A stretch of DNA of 34,524 nucleotides from Eubacterium minutum ATCC 700079. GTDB lineage: Bacteria; Bacillota; Clostridia; Peptostreptococcales; Anaerovoracaceae. This document shows, piece by piece, positions 24,447-33,340 of the stretch (its first letter is position 1; every line of letters starts with the position of its first letter). Below the pieces are notes generated by a model. It saw only the letters and a program-made list of their open reading frames with translations, was not told where the DNA came from and ran no database searches. The DNA lies in NCBI GenBank assembly GCA_003433295.1, contig CP016202.1, positions 1,080,286-1,114,809 of the forward strand, given 5' to 3'. The position numbers and the translations under genes are program-made.

Positions 24447-25569
24447 ACCGGTGTTTCTCCTCCAGCAAGTCATAATAAAGATCGAACAGTCTTCGCTCTT
24501 CTTCTTCCCAGTTGAATCTTTCTTTAATCAGTTTTCTGCTGTTGACACTCAAACGGCGATAGAGGTTATTGTCCTCCAGCCGTACGATAGCCTCTGCAAT
24601 TTCTTCGGGACTCTCCGGATCTACAAGCAGACAAAACTGTTCTTCATCATTGAGATTATGAGCAAACTCGAAATCATTCATTACAACCGGTATTCCCGCC
24701 GCCATATATTCATATACCTTGGTTGAAAGGTTCTCGGAATTCTTATATTGACCTATGTTCATCAGTGTGTTCGCACCTATACGTGTTTCGGCAAGAATTT
24801 CCGATATCTGCGACCGGTCGCACCAGCCTCTGTAATCCACGCATTCATACTCTTTCATACCCTTGATCCGGTTGAAAAAATCATCCGAAGCGACCGTGCC
24901 TGCCAGTATGAGCCTCTTCCCCGCAAGAAAGCACCCTTTTATAAGATTCTCCGTTCCTCGCTCTTCATTTAGAGTTCCTATGTAACTTACCGCATCATTT
25001 TCAGACGGGTCACAGTCGGCAAATTTGTAGTAGAATTCTTCAAGCCTCGGCGTGTTGTTGACGGATACGCATCTTCTGCATCTTCCTTTAAAAAAATGAT
25101 CTTCTGTAACGGGAGACGGAATTATCACCGCATCGGCACTCAAACACGCTTTTGTTTCCTTCTTAAGATATTTATTTGCGACAAATCCCCTTACTATCCC
25201 GGGTATATAAGTCTTTATCTTTATCTGCTCATAAGTGTTCTCATGGCTGTCGAATATCACCTTTTTACCGATCTTCTTCAGCCTTGCAACATGCATTAAA
25301 AGTTCAGGGTCATGCAAATGATATACTTCCGCATCTATGTCTATAGCCTTATCGATTACCTTTTTTGAAAAGCTCAACGCCCGCTTTATCCTTGATTCCG
25401 GTGCTTCGCCTGCCCCGATTACGCTGACCCCCTGTTCGATCCTGGATTCTCCTCTTGCAACGAGATATACTTTCATGTCTTTATTTTTTGCCAAGCTTAT
25501 GCATTCTTTATCGAAAATCCTTAAGTCATCACTCTCGTGAACACTGGTAACATGACAAACCTTATGCAT
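24439..25569 (-). CDS. Glycosyltransferase, GT4-like (GT-B fold)
   Basis: A 376-residue cytoplasmic enzyme. The N-terminal half has VCHVTSVHESDDLRIFDKEC and EVYHLHDPELLMH; the C-terminal donor domain has SYIGTLNEERGTENLI, then NSENLSTKVYEYMAAGIPVV and the ligand E of the family's E-x(7)-E stretch, near the nucleotide-sugar site. It adds a sugar to the growing lipid-linked repeat unit; donor and acceptor are unknown. It is the only sugar transferase of the cluster in this window. Ribosome site AGGTGA overlaps the stop of the acyltransferase-like gene. Confidence 0.88.
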   Translation of the reverse strand: MHKVCHVTSVHESDDLRIFDKECISLAKNKDMKVYLVARGESRIEQGVSVIGAGEAPESRIKRALSFSKKVIDKAIDIDAEVYHLHDPELLMHVARLKKIGKKVIFDSHENTYEQIKIKTYIPGIVRGFVANKYLKKETKACLSADAVIIPSPVTEDHFFKGRCRRCVSVNNTPRLEEFYYKFADCDPSENDAVSYIGTLNEERGTENLIKGCFLAGKRLILAGTVASDDFFNRIKGMKEYECVDYRGWCDRSQISEILAETRIGANTLMNIGQYKNSENLSTKVYEYMAAGIPVVMNDFEFAHNLNDEEQFCLLVDPESPEEIAEAIVRLEDNNLYRRLSVNSRKLIKERFNWEEEERRLFDLYYDLLEEKHRFD

Positions 25570-25570
25570 T

Positions 25571-26488
25571 TCATTTCACCTTCTTATTTTTTATCGCTTT
25601 CAGATTTTCTATAAAATCTTCGTGGTTTATGGCAAAATTTCCGGTGACGGAGCCTCCCGACGCAACGGATTTTGTGACCACGGAACCCATATTGACTCTG
25701 GCGCGGTCACCTATGGTAATACCGTTTCTCAGCGTGGAAGCAAATCCTATCCAACAATCGTCGCCGATCACGGTCCGTCCACCGATCCCGGAATTTGCGA
25801 CCACCATAACATTCTTTCCTATCTTCACCCCATGGGCTATGTGTACAAGCATGTCTATCTTGGAGCAATCGCCTATGACCGTATCGTCCCAAGGATAGAG
25901 AGCCTTGTTTATTCCGGAATTATACTGAACTTCAACCTCATTGCCGAGTACAACTCCTCCAATGTGCTTCACACCGAAGACCTTGCCTCCGCAACGTTTG
26001 AACTCAAAATCTTCGCCCCCTATGACTGCTCCGGCTCTCAAAATACAATCATCGCCTATGACCGCATTCTCGCGTATCACGACATTTTCCTCTATAATAC
26101 AGCGTTCTCCAATGGTAACCGATATATCCGATATGCTTGCAGACGGGTGAATTACGCAATCCCGGCCGATCTTGGTCTCATATGGTTTTCTCCTGTAAAA
26201 ATCATCTTCGGCAAGACAATTGTGCAACTTGAAAAAAGTATTGCGCGGATCTTCAACTATGCAAATTCCGTGATTATCGCCGGAGAATTCATCGGCCAAG
26301 TCCTTACTCGTAAGAATCATAGTGACGTTATCCGGAATTCGTTCTATATAAGATTCATCGTCGATAAATGCGCAGAAGTTATTATCCAACGAGGCTTCAA
26401 TCAGGCCCAACGCTTCAAATTCCAAATCCCCGTCGATCCTGTAATCGCCGCAAATACCATACTTTTTCAATAACTCGCCTAATTTCAT
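25571..26488 (-). CDS. LpxD-like left-handed beta-helix acyltransferase
   Basis: A 305-residue protein with the architecture of LpxD: a short N-terminal uridine-binding-like domain (about 1-95) and a long hexapeptide-repeat beta-helix (about 105-265) with units such as IGERCIIEENVVI and IGDDCILRAGAVIG, then IGDDCWIGFASTL. The insert GEDFEFKRCGGKVFGVKHIGG and the loop HIAHGVKIGKNVMV, containing the probable catalytic histidine, match LpxD. LpxD N-acylates UDP-3-O-acyl-glucosamine in lipid A synthesis, which a Gram-positive cell lacks, so here it more likely N-acylates an amino-sugar of the exopolysaccharide precursor. Sits in the middle of the operon between flippase and glycosyltransferase. 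Confidence 0.82.
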   Translation of the reverse strand: MKLGELLKKYGICGDYRIDGDLEFEALGLIEASLDNNFCAFIDDESYIERIPDNVTMILTSKDLADEFSGDNHGICIVEDPRNTFFKLHNCLAEDDFYRRKPYETKIGRDCVIHPSASISDISVTIGERCIIEENVVIRENAVIGDDCILRAGAVIGGEDFEFKRCGGKVFGVKHIGGVVLGNEVEVQYNSGINKALYPWDDTVIGDCSKIDMLVHIAHGVKIGKNVMVVANSGIGGRTVIGDDCWIGFASTLRNGITIGDRARVNMGSVVTKSVASGGSVTGNFAINHEDFIENLKAIKNKKVK

Positions 26489-26501
26489 TTACTGCTCACC
26501 T

Positions 26502-27737
26502 TCACCCTTCTTGCTGACTCTTTCCTTCCAAACTCGAATCGGATATTTTTTTGCTCTGCGTGTAATATACAATTATCATTATCAATATCTTGATCGAAGC
26601 GCCCACGACCGTTCCTGCACAGAATCCCGTAAGACCGTAGAACTTCCACAACAGCAACGCGCTGCAAAAATACGACGACGAACTTACGGAACTTATTAGG
26701 ATCTGCCACCGCACGTCGCAAAACTTCAACACAAACGGCTGCAGAATCGACGCCATGACAGACAACATCACCGCAACGGTCGTAATCGCAATGATATCCA
26801 TTACTCTGTCTATCCACTGCGGAAACAGCATTCCCAGGACCGACCTCGCCAGAATCAATGTTGCGGCATATCCGAGTCCCGCAACAGCCGTTCCCGCTAT
26901 GAGGACTTTTGAAAATATGTGTGTTCTGGCTTTGTCCCATTTGGTTATGTAACTCAGAACCACACTGTTTATCGGTCCTGTCAGCATACTTGCTATCTTC
27001 CCCAAAATCGTCGCCGTGTAATATATTGAAACCGCCGTCCCTCCCATAAGCGGGTATAACAAAAGCTTATCGGCATAGTTTATAACATTGTCTATCACAT
27101 TTGCCGTCACAAGACTGTACGAGTCCCTTATAACGCCTTTGTACATGGGGGTTTTGCGCATCGGCTCCTTAAGCAGATCTGTTTTTACCGCGCAGAATGC
27201 GCAACTTATACAATAGCCGAAGAGGAATACAAACTCCCATACTCCCGTAAGTCTGAATATATAAAATCCTAAAAGGAACCCTATACTCAACAATCCGTTA
27301 TCTATTATTACCGCCACGTAATCAAGCTTTATCCTGAAGCCCACTTCCAGATAGGCCCGCAGCAAAATCGCTCCCGCTATAAGTATTCCCAAAACCACGT
27401 GAGAAACACTAAACTCTCCGCAATAAGCCCAAACCGCGGCAAATACGATAAGCGTGTTTAAGGCCGTCCAATTCCTCAGGATTACGGGCATATCCCCCGC
27501 GTATCCATTTTTCCTGTACTGCGGATATTTCAGCAGTTTTATATTGTTCAGAACGTTCCCGAGTGAATTCGATACCATGATCCACACAGAATATATCGTA
27601 AGCATCAGCCCGTACTCGTCACCGCCGGCAACTTTCGCAATCTTGGGGTAGATTATAAGTTGCAGCATCGCCATAGGCATCGCCCCCGCAATTATATTCA
27701 AAATGATATCCGTAAAAAATTTTCTGTTCTTTATCAC
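26502..27737 (-). CDS. wzx: Wzx-type polysaccharide flippase
   Basis: A 411-residue integral membrane protein with about twelve hydrophobic segments (for example MAMLQLIIYPKIAK, VLGILIAGAILLRAYLEVGF, VFLFGYCISCAFCAV, IITTVAVMLSVMASILQPF). The overall pattern fits the MATE-like MOP flippase superfamily that turns lipid-linked oligosaccharide units to the outside. The start is GTG 27737 with an AAGG about twelve bases upstream, within the end of the wzy gene region (21-base gap). Identification rests on topology, size and its place beside wzy. Confidence 0.8.
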   Translation of the reverse strand: MIKNRKFFTDIILNIIAGAMPMAMLQLIIYPKIAKVAGGDEYGLMLTIYSVWIMVSNSLGNVLNNIKLLKYPQYRKNGYAGDMPVILRNWTALNTLIVFAAVWAYCGEFSVSHVVLGILIAGAILLRAYLEVGFRIKLDYVAVIIDNGLLSIGFLLGFYIFRLTGVWEFVFLFGYCISCAFCAVKTDLLKEPMRKTPMYKGVIRDSYSLVTANVIDNVINYADKLLLYPLMGGTAVSIYYTATILGKIASMLTGPINSVVLSYITKWDKARTHIFSKVLIAGTAVAGLGYAATLILARSVLGMLFPQWIDRVMDIIAITTVAVMLSVMASILQPFVLKFCDVRWQILISSVSSSSYFCSALLLWKFYGLTGFCAGTVVGASIKILIMIIVYYTQSKKISDSSLEGKSQQEG

Positions 27738-27758
27738 CGGTTACCGCAGCCTTCCCTT

Positions 27759-29015
27759 TCAAAGTGACTCAAAATTTATACGTACCGGCAGTTTTCTGCA
27801 ACAATACCCTAAATATATCCACAATGCCGCTTCCACAAGATATGTCCCGCTCACCATCAAAGGTAAAAACCCGAAGCAAAACATCAAGAAAGTAAACATC
27901 TTATTCTCCGATTTATAAAAAGATACCGATATTATTGTCATAAATGCGACCACAATGAGTACACCGAAAACAACGCCGTAGTGCATGAACAAATCTAAAA
28001 ACAGATTGTGCGTATAGGTCCCCAACAGACGAAAATCCGATCCTATTCCGTTTCCGGTAAACGGGTTCGCCTTTATTGCCTGAAATGCTTTCATCCGCAG
28101 AAGATTTCTCCCGCTGTCATGTGTCAAAATTTCTCCTCTTAGCAGAAGCAACAGTGTTCTGCTCTCAAACCCTATTTTGCCCAGAAACTTCGCCGCAAAA
28201 ACCAAGATGGTTCCGTAGTGGAATGCGAGCAGCCCTCCGCCGAGCACCACCGGGAATTTAAGAATCCATTTTCTATCGGAAAACAGGAATGAAACCACAA
28301 AAAACAGTACCCAAATAAGTGACGCACCCCTGGAGCCTATCATGAACATGGAAATGAAAGACGCAATCGACACGAGCAGATACACAACTTTCTTCTCTTT
28401 ATTGAACAAATATGTAAATATCAATGAAGGTAACAGCATATAATATGAGTATGACATGCTGTAATCCGCATCTTTCATGCCATATAAGAAAATCGATCCC
28501 AAATATATTTCACCGGTTACGAAAATCGCCCACGACATCTTTCGCAGTATATCTATATGGATTTCATCGTCATTCACCGCAGAAATATTGATAAAAGACG
28601 GTATACACATACAAAAGAACGGGAACATAATCTCAACAAAAAAACGACGGTTCTCGGCAAACAACAGAAATTGTACCATAACCACCATCAATGCCATTGC
28701 ATAAATCATCCCTGCTTTCAGCATAAAATATCTGATCCATATCGGAATGCAAAAGAGCATCACCACTATGGCAGCAGCAAGAACAACACCATGCACCACC
28801 ATGTTCGTACCAATCGCCGAATATATCAGAAGCTGAATCATGAGCAAAAGCAACTGCATATACGTTGCCAAAACCAGCACCCTATTTTCTTTTTTCGTCA
28901 ATCTACAGACCACAGAGTTTTTCATTCTTTCTATACAGTCTATACCTTTGAAATATCTGCTCAATGAAACCGTTATCCGTCTTAATGGCTCATCAACTCC
29001 ATGAATGACTTTCAT
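27759..29015 (-). CDS. wzy: Wzy-type O-antigen ligase/polymerase
   Basis: About 418 residues with ten or more membrane segments (LATYMQLLLLMIQLLIYSAI, VVLAAAIVVMLFCIPIW, VYLLVSIASFISMFMIGSRG). The large extracytoplasmic loop FESRTLLLLLRGEILTHDSG with RNLLRMKAFQAIKANPFTGN and GTYTHNLFLDLFMHYG is the Wzy_C signature, including H-N-x-x-L-D. It polymerises or ligates repeat units outside the membrane. The start is uncertain: ATG 29015 (or GTG 29018) has AAGGTG almost touching it; a later ATG at about 28925 is a possible alternative. First gene of the operon, 50 bases after a good promoter. Confidence 0.82.
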   Translation of the reverse strand: MKVIHGVDEPLRRITVSLSRYFKGIDCIERMKNSVVCRLTKKENRVLVLATYMQLLLLMIQLLIYSAIGTNMVVHGVVLAAAIVVMLFCIPIWIRYFMLKAGMIYAMALMVVMVQFLLFAENRRFFVEIMFPFFCMCIPSFINISAVNDDEIHIDILRKMSWAIFVTGEIYLGSIFLYGMKDADYSMSYSYYMLLPSLIFTYLFNKEKKVVYLLVSIASFISMFMIGSRGASLIWVLFFVVSFLFSDRKWILKFPVVLGGGLLAFHYGTILVFAAKFLGKIGFESRTLLLLLRGEILTHDSGRNLLRMKAFQAIKANPFTGNGIGSDFRLLGTYTHNLFLDLFMHYGVVFGVLIVVAFMTIISVSFYKSENKMFTFLMFCFGFLPLMVSGTYLVEAALWIYLGYCCRKLPVRINFESL

Positions 29016-29067
29016 CACCTTGAAAAGTCACAATACAAATCCTGCTTTACAAAAGCTGCGCAACGTT

Positions 29068-29096
29068 ATTGTAACACCGCAGGTTATCGCCGTCAA
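29068..29096 (-). promoter_or_regulatory. Promoter of the exopolysaccharide operon
   Basis: On the minus strand TTGACG (29096-29091) and TACAAT (29073-29068) are separated by 17 bases. It points into wzy, leaving an untranslated leader of about 45 bases, and lies just after the terminator of the upstream transglycosylase gene, so the cluster has its own transcription start. Confidence 0.75.
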
Positions 29097-29139
29097 ATCC
29101 CCCACTTCAGCATGCCCTCAGACAGCACGCGCAGTGTAT

Positions 29140-29184
29140 AAAAAAACTGCCTGAGAAACTTGTTTTGTTTCCCAGACAGTTTTA
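29140..29184 (-). terminator. Terminator after the lytic transglycosylase gene
   Basis: On the minus strand AACTGTCTGGGAAAC pairs with GTTTCTCAGGCAGTT around AAAACAA, followed by seven T. It separates the 29208-30146 gene from the exopolysaccharide operon that starts a little further on. Confidence 0.9.
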
Positions 29185-29207
29185 TTTCAGATAATGAGCG
29201 GTACTTC

Positions 29208-30146
29208 CTACATATAGCCGTGCTTTTTCATGTATATCCTGATGTTCTTTCTTGTCACGGCCCTCGCTCCAACTATCGAAGCGTTGTAATGTCCGCTTTT
29301 CGCTCCGTACGTTCCTGCGCAGTATCCGGCAAACGCCATGTAGTGCCTGCCTCTGAATACATTCAGATTGTAACTGTATAACTTTGCCGCAGCCTTTATA
29401 CTGTTCTTGGCCCGGAAGAGTTCCGTGGTGGAGAATCCTGCATTTCTGCCGATTGTGGCACTCGTCTGCATCATTCCGTAGTAGCCTGCCGCATTGTACG
29501 CTCCTGCGCTGAACCTGCTCTCGTGGCACGCAATCGCCATAAGCGCTTTAGGATCGACGGTATATTTTTTTCCGTACTTTATAAAGTAACCTGCATATCT
29601 GAACGCCGTTTTTTTGCTCAAACTGTGATTCTTGAGCCTGATGTACCTCGCCAGACCCTTTTTGAACTTGAGCTGTTTCACATATGCTCTGTGAAGTTTC
29701 CTCCACTTTTTCACCGCTCTTCTCAGCCGTACGACTCTTTTTACGTACTTTTTCGCACGATCGTCAAGTTTTTTGTATGCCGTAACCGCTTTGGCAATCC
29801 TCGCCTTATCGTTCAACTTTACTTTCCCGACGGCGCCGATCTTTCTGTCCACAGATTTTGCGGCAATCTTTGCCCGCGCCTCTTCCTGAGTCTCTTGCTG
29901 TTCTCTTTGCCTGTCTTTTGCCTGATCTCCGCTTGCGACCGCTTCCTGCGGTTTCTGCGTGACCTGCTCCGACTGTGTCTTCTGCGCAACCTGCTCCGAC
30001 TGTGCCTCGGAATTTTTATATTCCGTCACGACGTTTGTCGCATTACCGCCTTGAGTCTGATTTCCCGGGTCTGTCTCCGAAGCAAACGCGATGCTCGTAG
30101 AACAGACCATGGCCGCGACAGTTGCCAATATCACTGATTTCTTCAT
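29208..30146 (-). CDS. Secreted lytic transglycosylase (SLT domain)
   Basis: A 312-residue exported protein. ATG 30146 follows GGGAG and starts the signal peptide KKSVILATVAAMVCSTSIAF with cleavage near FAS-ET. Then comes a Gln/Glu-rich stretch (about 20-95), a highly basic region (RVVRLRRAVKKWRKLHRAY, likely wall or teichoic-acid binding) and a C-terminal SLT lysozyme-like domain. The SLT domain shows the catalytic glutamate in IACHESRFSAGAYN, the G-Y-Y-G-M-M-Q-T motif and AAAKLYSYNLNVFRG. It should cleave peptidoglycan glycan strands. It has its own promoter and terminator. Confidence 0.88.
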   Translation of the reverse strand: MKKSVILATVAAMVCSTSIAFASETDPGNQTQGGNATNVVTEYKNSEAQSEQVAQKTQSEQVTQKPQEAVASGDQAKDRQREQQETQEEARAKIAAKSVDRKIGAVGKVKLNDKARIAKAVTAYKKLDDRAKKYVKRVVRLRRAVKKWRKLHRAYVKQLKFKKGLARYIRLKNHSLSKKTAFRYAGYFIKYGKKYTVDPKALMAIACHESRFSAGAYNAAGYYGMMQTSATIGRNAGFSTTELFRAKNSIKAAAKLYSYNLNVFRGRHYMAFAGYCAGTYGAKSGHYNASIVGARAVTRKNIRIYMKKHGYM

Positions 30147-30220
30147 CTTTTCTCCCATCCATTCCGGGCAGACTTCCACCAAACTGATTTCAATCCGTCC
30201 CTGTTGTAAATGACTCGCAC

Positions 30221-30229
30221 ATTATAACA
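30221..30229 (-). promoter_or_regulatory. Extended -10 promoter of the transglycosylase gene
   Basis: On the minus strand TGT directly precedes TATAAT, an extended -10 element. No convincing -35 lies 17 bases further. It is about 75 bases upstream of the start at 30146. Confidence 0.55.
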
Positions 30230-30366
30230 CGGACAGGTTCGGGGAAAATATTTTCAAATCATATTTCACATTACTTTCATGTTGCGGGGCACTTTTTGTG
30301 TTCGATATACAGTTTTATTTAATATTTTTAGGTTAAAATGCACCGTTGCATGCTATCCGGCTCCAA

Positions 30367-30390
30367 TTTTCTTAAGTTTCCTTAAGAAAA
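30367..30390. promoter_or_regulatory. Perfect 10-bp inverted repeat in the 30183-30622 intergenic region
   Basis: TTTTCTTAAG and CTTAAGAAAA around TTTC. It is AT-rich, so a weak terminator; it may instead be an operator between the divergent transglycosylase and PhzF genes. The rest of this 440-base stretch holds a TAGAAT -10-like box near 30443 and a short frame of about 24 codons around 30520-30591 without a ribosome site; neither is convincing. Confidence 0.4.
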
Positions 30391-30622
30391 GCCCTGCATC
30401 GTCTCAAGGCAAATAAAATTATCATTCCGTATCTTTTTATGATAGAATGTACACAAACAGCAATGTGAAATTCAACGTCGACACTATTAAATGAAGGATT
30501 TGCTCTCGGCGATTCCGAAATGATGACGACGATTATGTACCGGCGGTACTTTGAGGATTTCAGCGCTGCAAATACGAAAAACGATCTTTAGAAAACGTCG
30601 CGTGCCGCAAGGAGGTTAGGAT

Positions 30623-31507
30623 ATGAAATTTTTGATAACGGATGCTTTTGCCGACACTCTGTTCGGAGGAAATCCGGCAGGGGTAGTGCTTTTGCCGAAA
30701 GGTTCTCCATTCCCAAGCGATAACACAATGCTGAAGACTGCGGCGGAACTGAGATATTCAGAAACCGCTTTCGTTTCCGCCATCGGAGATAGGGAATTTC
30801 AGATAAGATATTTTACACCTGCGGCGGAAGTGGAGCTTTGCGGACATGCCACCATAGGTTCTTTCTGTGCTCTACTGCACCTGGGGTTGATCAAGAGTGA
30901 AGATAAATGCATGAATCACACTTTGTCCGGCGACATAGAGGTGGAAGTCGGCGACGGATATGTGATGATGGATATGGCAAAGCCCGAGCTTATCAGCACG
31001 ATCTCCTCGGAAAAAGATCTGAGGGAACTCTATGAAATTATGGGGACGGAGTACCAAGAGGTTAAGTTCGGTGATAAAGTTCTTCTTCCCGAATTGATCT
31101 CGACAGGTCTTCCCGATATCATAATGCCTGTCGCAAACAGCAATGTGCTGAATGCGCTCGCGCCCGACATGAAGGCGCTCAGTGCGCTGTCGGAGAGATA
31201 CAATGTTACCGGAGTTCACGCTTTTGCCCCGGAAAGCGGCGGTGCCGTAACAGCGCGTACCAGAAATTTTGCGCCTCTTTATGATATAGATGAAGAAGCC
31301 GCCACCGGAACGTCCAGCGGCGCCTTGACTTACTACCTGTACAGAAACGACTTCATAGGCGACGGCGCCGAGGTCAACTACATTCAGGGCGAAGCCATGG
31401 GCAGACCTTCCAAAATCAAATCCACCCTGAATATTGAGGGGGACCGATGCAGAATCAAGGTCGGCGGCAACGCCGTCGTTCTCGCTGAAGGAGATATCCA
31501 TATTTAG
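30623..31507 (+). CDS. PhzF-family isomerase/epimerase-like protein
   Basis: A 294-residue soluble protein of the PhzF (diaminopimelate-epimerase-like) fold, named for phenazine synthesis but widespread in bacteria without it. Signature pieces: DAFADTLFGGNPAGVVLL, LRYSETAFVS containing the catalytic-type Glu, YFTPAAEVELCGHATIGSF and, in the second half, NFAPLYDIDEEAATGTSSGA. Duplicated half-barrel layout and length are normal. GGAGG precedes ATG 30623. The in vivo substrate of most family members is unknown, and nothing nearby suggests one. Convergent with surE. Confidence 0.9.
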   Translation: MKFLITDAFADTLFGGNPAGVVLLPKGSPFPSDNTMLKTAAELRYSETAFVSAIGDREFQIRYFTPAAEVELCGHATIGSFCALLHLGLIKSEDKCMNHTLSGDIEVEVGDGYVMMDMAKPELISTISSEKDLRELYEIMGTEYQEVKFGDKVLLPELISTGLPDIIMPVANSNVLNALAPDMKALSALSERYNVTGVHAFAPESGGAVTARTRNFAPLYDIDEEAATGTSSGALTYYLYRNDFIGDGAEVNYIQGEAMGRPSKIKSTLNIEGDRCRIKVGGNAVVLAEGDIHI

Positions 31508-31603
31508 ATTTTTGAGCGGCTAACCTAAGTATAACACCGCCTCCGGTTTCCCCGTCTTCTCGCCGAAGTGAAACTTTACCTACGGCTTTGTGCTTTTCAT
31601 CAA

Positions 31604-31648
31604 AGTCGGAACTTCGTTTCAGTCGGAACTTCGTTTCCGACTTTTTTA
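31604..31648 (+). terminator. Terminator of the PhzF gene with a duplicated 17-bp arm
   Basis: AGTCGGAACTTCGTTTC occurs twice in tandem (31604-31620, 31621-31637) and is followed by CGACTTTTTT. The second copy folds AGTCGGAA with TTCCGACT, then a T-run: a standard terminator. The T-run overlaps the surE stop codon (31646-31648) on the other strand. Confidence 0.85.
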
Positions 31649-32548
31649 TTTTGTATCGGAAAATGATACCGCTGTTTTGGTTATGGTTCTTATCAGGTCA
31701 TAATCAGTTTCATCATACCTTGCGGGAGTGATTGAAATATATCCCCGCGCCACCGCGACTATATCCGATGTTTCCTTTTCACTGTCGTGCACAACGGTCT
31801 CTCCGTCCAAAAGATAGGGGCCGCGGCAACTTTCCCACCCGGTGCCGACATCTTCTGTATCGGCTTTTTGGAGTACAACCCGACTTTCCCGACCGTCATT
31901 TCCCGCAGCTTCCCGGAATGAATCCGCATAGTGACGACCTCCGAAGGTCGTTATCCTGACGCCCTTTATATCTTCCGCCGGAAGATGCGGCACATTTATA
32001 TTCAGGTACCTGCCCCCGTAGGCGTGTCCGGAGTCTTTGCTCAATGTCAAACCGAGCATCTCCGAGGATATGCAACCACCGTCTTTCCCTGATGTTGAAT
32101 CGAGTATCTCCGAAGCGATGCGCCGTGCCGCGCCGTAATATTCGGGATTGTGGCTATCGACTGAAAGGGCGACCGCAGGGATTCCCGACAATGCGGCTTC
32201 AATTGCCGCTCCGACCGTTCCGGAATAATTGGTATCTCTGCCTAAGTTGCTACCCAGATTTATTCCCGAATACACGATATCAAACTCTATACCGGCTTCA
32301 CCGAAAAACTGTATCCCCACCTTGGCACAGTCCACGGGAGTTCCATCGACTGCATATGCTCCGTTTGCTCCGCGGTACTCACGTGGTTTTACGTGTATCT
32401 TTCTACCCAAAGTGATGGATCTGCTGAATCCGCTCCGTTCCCCATCGGGCGCCGCAACGTAGACATCGCCTTTACAGGTAAGAGTTTCGACGAGTTCCCG
32501 AAGCCCCCGGGAATTGATTCCGTCATCATTTACAACCAGAATATTCAT
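31646..32548 (-). CDS. surE: 5'/3'-nucleotidase SurE
   Basis: A 300-residue metal-dependent phosphatase acting on nucleoside monophosphates. N-terminal MNILVVNDDGINSRGL contains the Asp-Asp metal ligands; AAPDGERSGFSRSIT, YAVDGTPVDCAKVGI and VYSGINLGSNLGRDTNYSGT, with its Asn ligand, follow. It is somewhat longer than the usual 250 residues because of an extra hydrophilic stretch around SEILDSTSGKDGGCISSEML. It begins directly after the stop of the Sir2 gene (TAGATG), so translation should be coupled. Confidence 0.93.
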   Translation of the reverse strand: MNILVVNDDGINSRGLRELVETLTCKGDVYVAAPDGERSGFSRSITLGRKIHVKPREYRGANGAYAVDGTPVDCAKVGIQFFGEAGIEFDIVYSGINLGSNLGRDTNYSGTVGAAIEAALSGIPAVALSVDSHNPEYYGAARRIASEILDSTSGKDGGCISSEMLGLTLSKDSGHAYGGRYLNINVPHLPAEDIKGVRITTFGGRHYADSFREAAGNDGRESRVVLQKADTEDVGTGWESCRGPYLLDGETVVHDSEKETSDIVAVARGYISITPARYDETDYDLIRTITKTAVSFSDTK

Positions 32549-33271
32549 CTACAATTTCATTACCTTTCCTATGGAATCGTGAATAACCAGATCCGCCCTG
32601 TCATCGTAAGCCGTCTCGTCCTTGTTTATCAGAACCAAATTGTTGCCGTTGAAATAATTTATCAACCCTGCGGCGGGGTACACGATCAAAGAAGTTCCGC
32701 CGACGATCAAAAGATCCGCCGCCGAGATCGCCTCAACCGCTCCCCTTATCGTTTCTTCATTCAAAGACTCCTCGTACAGAACAATGTCAGGTCTGATCAC
32801 ACCGCCGCAGTCACAATACGGCACGCCTTCTTTGCAGTTCTCCTCATCCAGTATATAACCCAGATCGTATTCCCTGCCGCATCGCTCGCAGAAGTTCTTC
32901 AAAACACTTCCGTGAAGTTCGTACACTCTTTTGCTTCCCGCTTTCTGATGAAGCCCGTCGATATTCTGAGTTATTATCGCCTTAAGCTTCCCGTCTTCCT
33001 CAAGTTTTGCCAGCGTCCTGTGCGCCTCGTTCGGTTCCGCGTCCTCGTATATCAAATTCTCCTTGTAGTACTTATAAAAAAGCGGGCGTTTGTTCTCATA
33101 AAATGTATGCGAGAGCATGCTCTCGGGAGAATATCCGTACACTTCACGCGCATGATAAAGCCCCTTCTCTGAACGAAAGTCCGGAATCCCGCTTTCCGTC
33201 GAAACTCCCGCTCCTCCGAAAAACACTATGTTTTCGCTGTCATCTATTAATTTTTTCAGTTCTTCGTTCAT
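32549..33271 (-). CDS. Sir2-family NAD-dependent protein deacylase
   Basis: A 240-residue sirtuin. NAD site: FFGGAGVSTESGIPDFRS. Catalytic His region: ITQNIDGLHQKAGSKRVYEL followed by HGS. Zinc ribbon: FCERCGREY and, later, PYCDCGGVIRPDIVLYEE, the second pair having CxC spacing as in many clostridial sirtuins. NAD-ribose contact: LLIVGGTSLIVYPAAGL. It removes acyl groups from lysines using NAD, releasing nicotinamide. It lies between thrH and surE in what looks like one operon, 69 bases after thrH. Confidence 0.93.
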   Translation of the reverse strand: MNEELKKLIDDSENIVFFGGAGVSTESGIPDFRSEKGLYHAREVYGYSPESMLSHTFYENKRPLFYKYYKENLIYEDAEPNEAHRTLAKLEEDGKLKAIITQNIDGLHQKAGSKRVYELHGSVLKNFCERCGREYDLGYILDEENCKEGVPYCDCGGVIRPDIVLYEESLNEETIRGAVEAISAADLLIVGGTSLIVYPAAGLINYFNGNNLVLINKDETAYDDRADLVIHDSIGKVMKL

Positions 33272-33340
33272 ATGGACTCTCCTTATGTCAACTTACATCA
33301 AATCCACTTTTCTTTGTTTTATTGTGTGTTCCCATGCACT

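Noticed and set aside
25622-26473. 283-codon plus-strand frame opposite the LpxD-like gene
   Set aside because: Shadow frame caused by the regular hexapeptide coding repeats; no ribosome site, and the minus-strand product has a clear family pattern.
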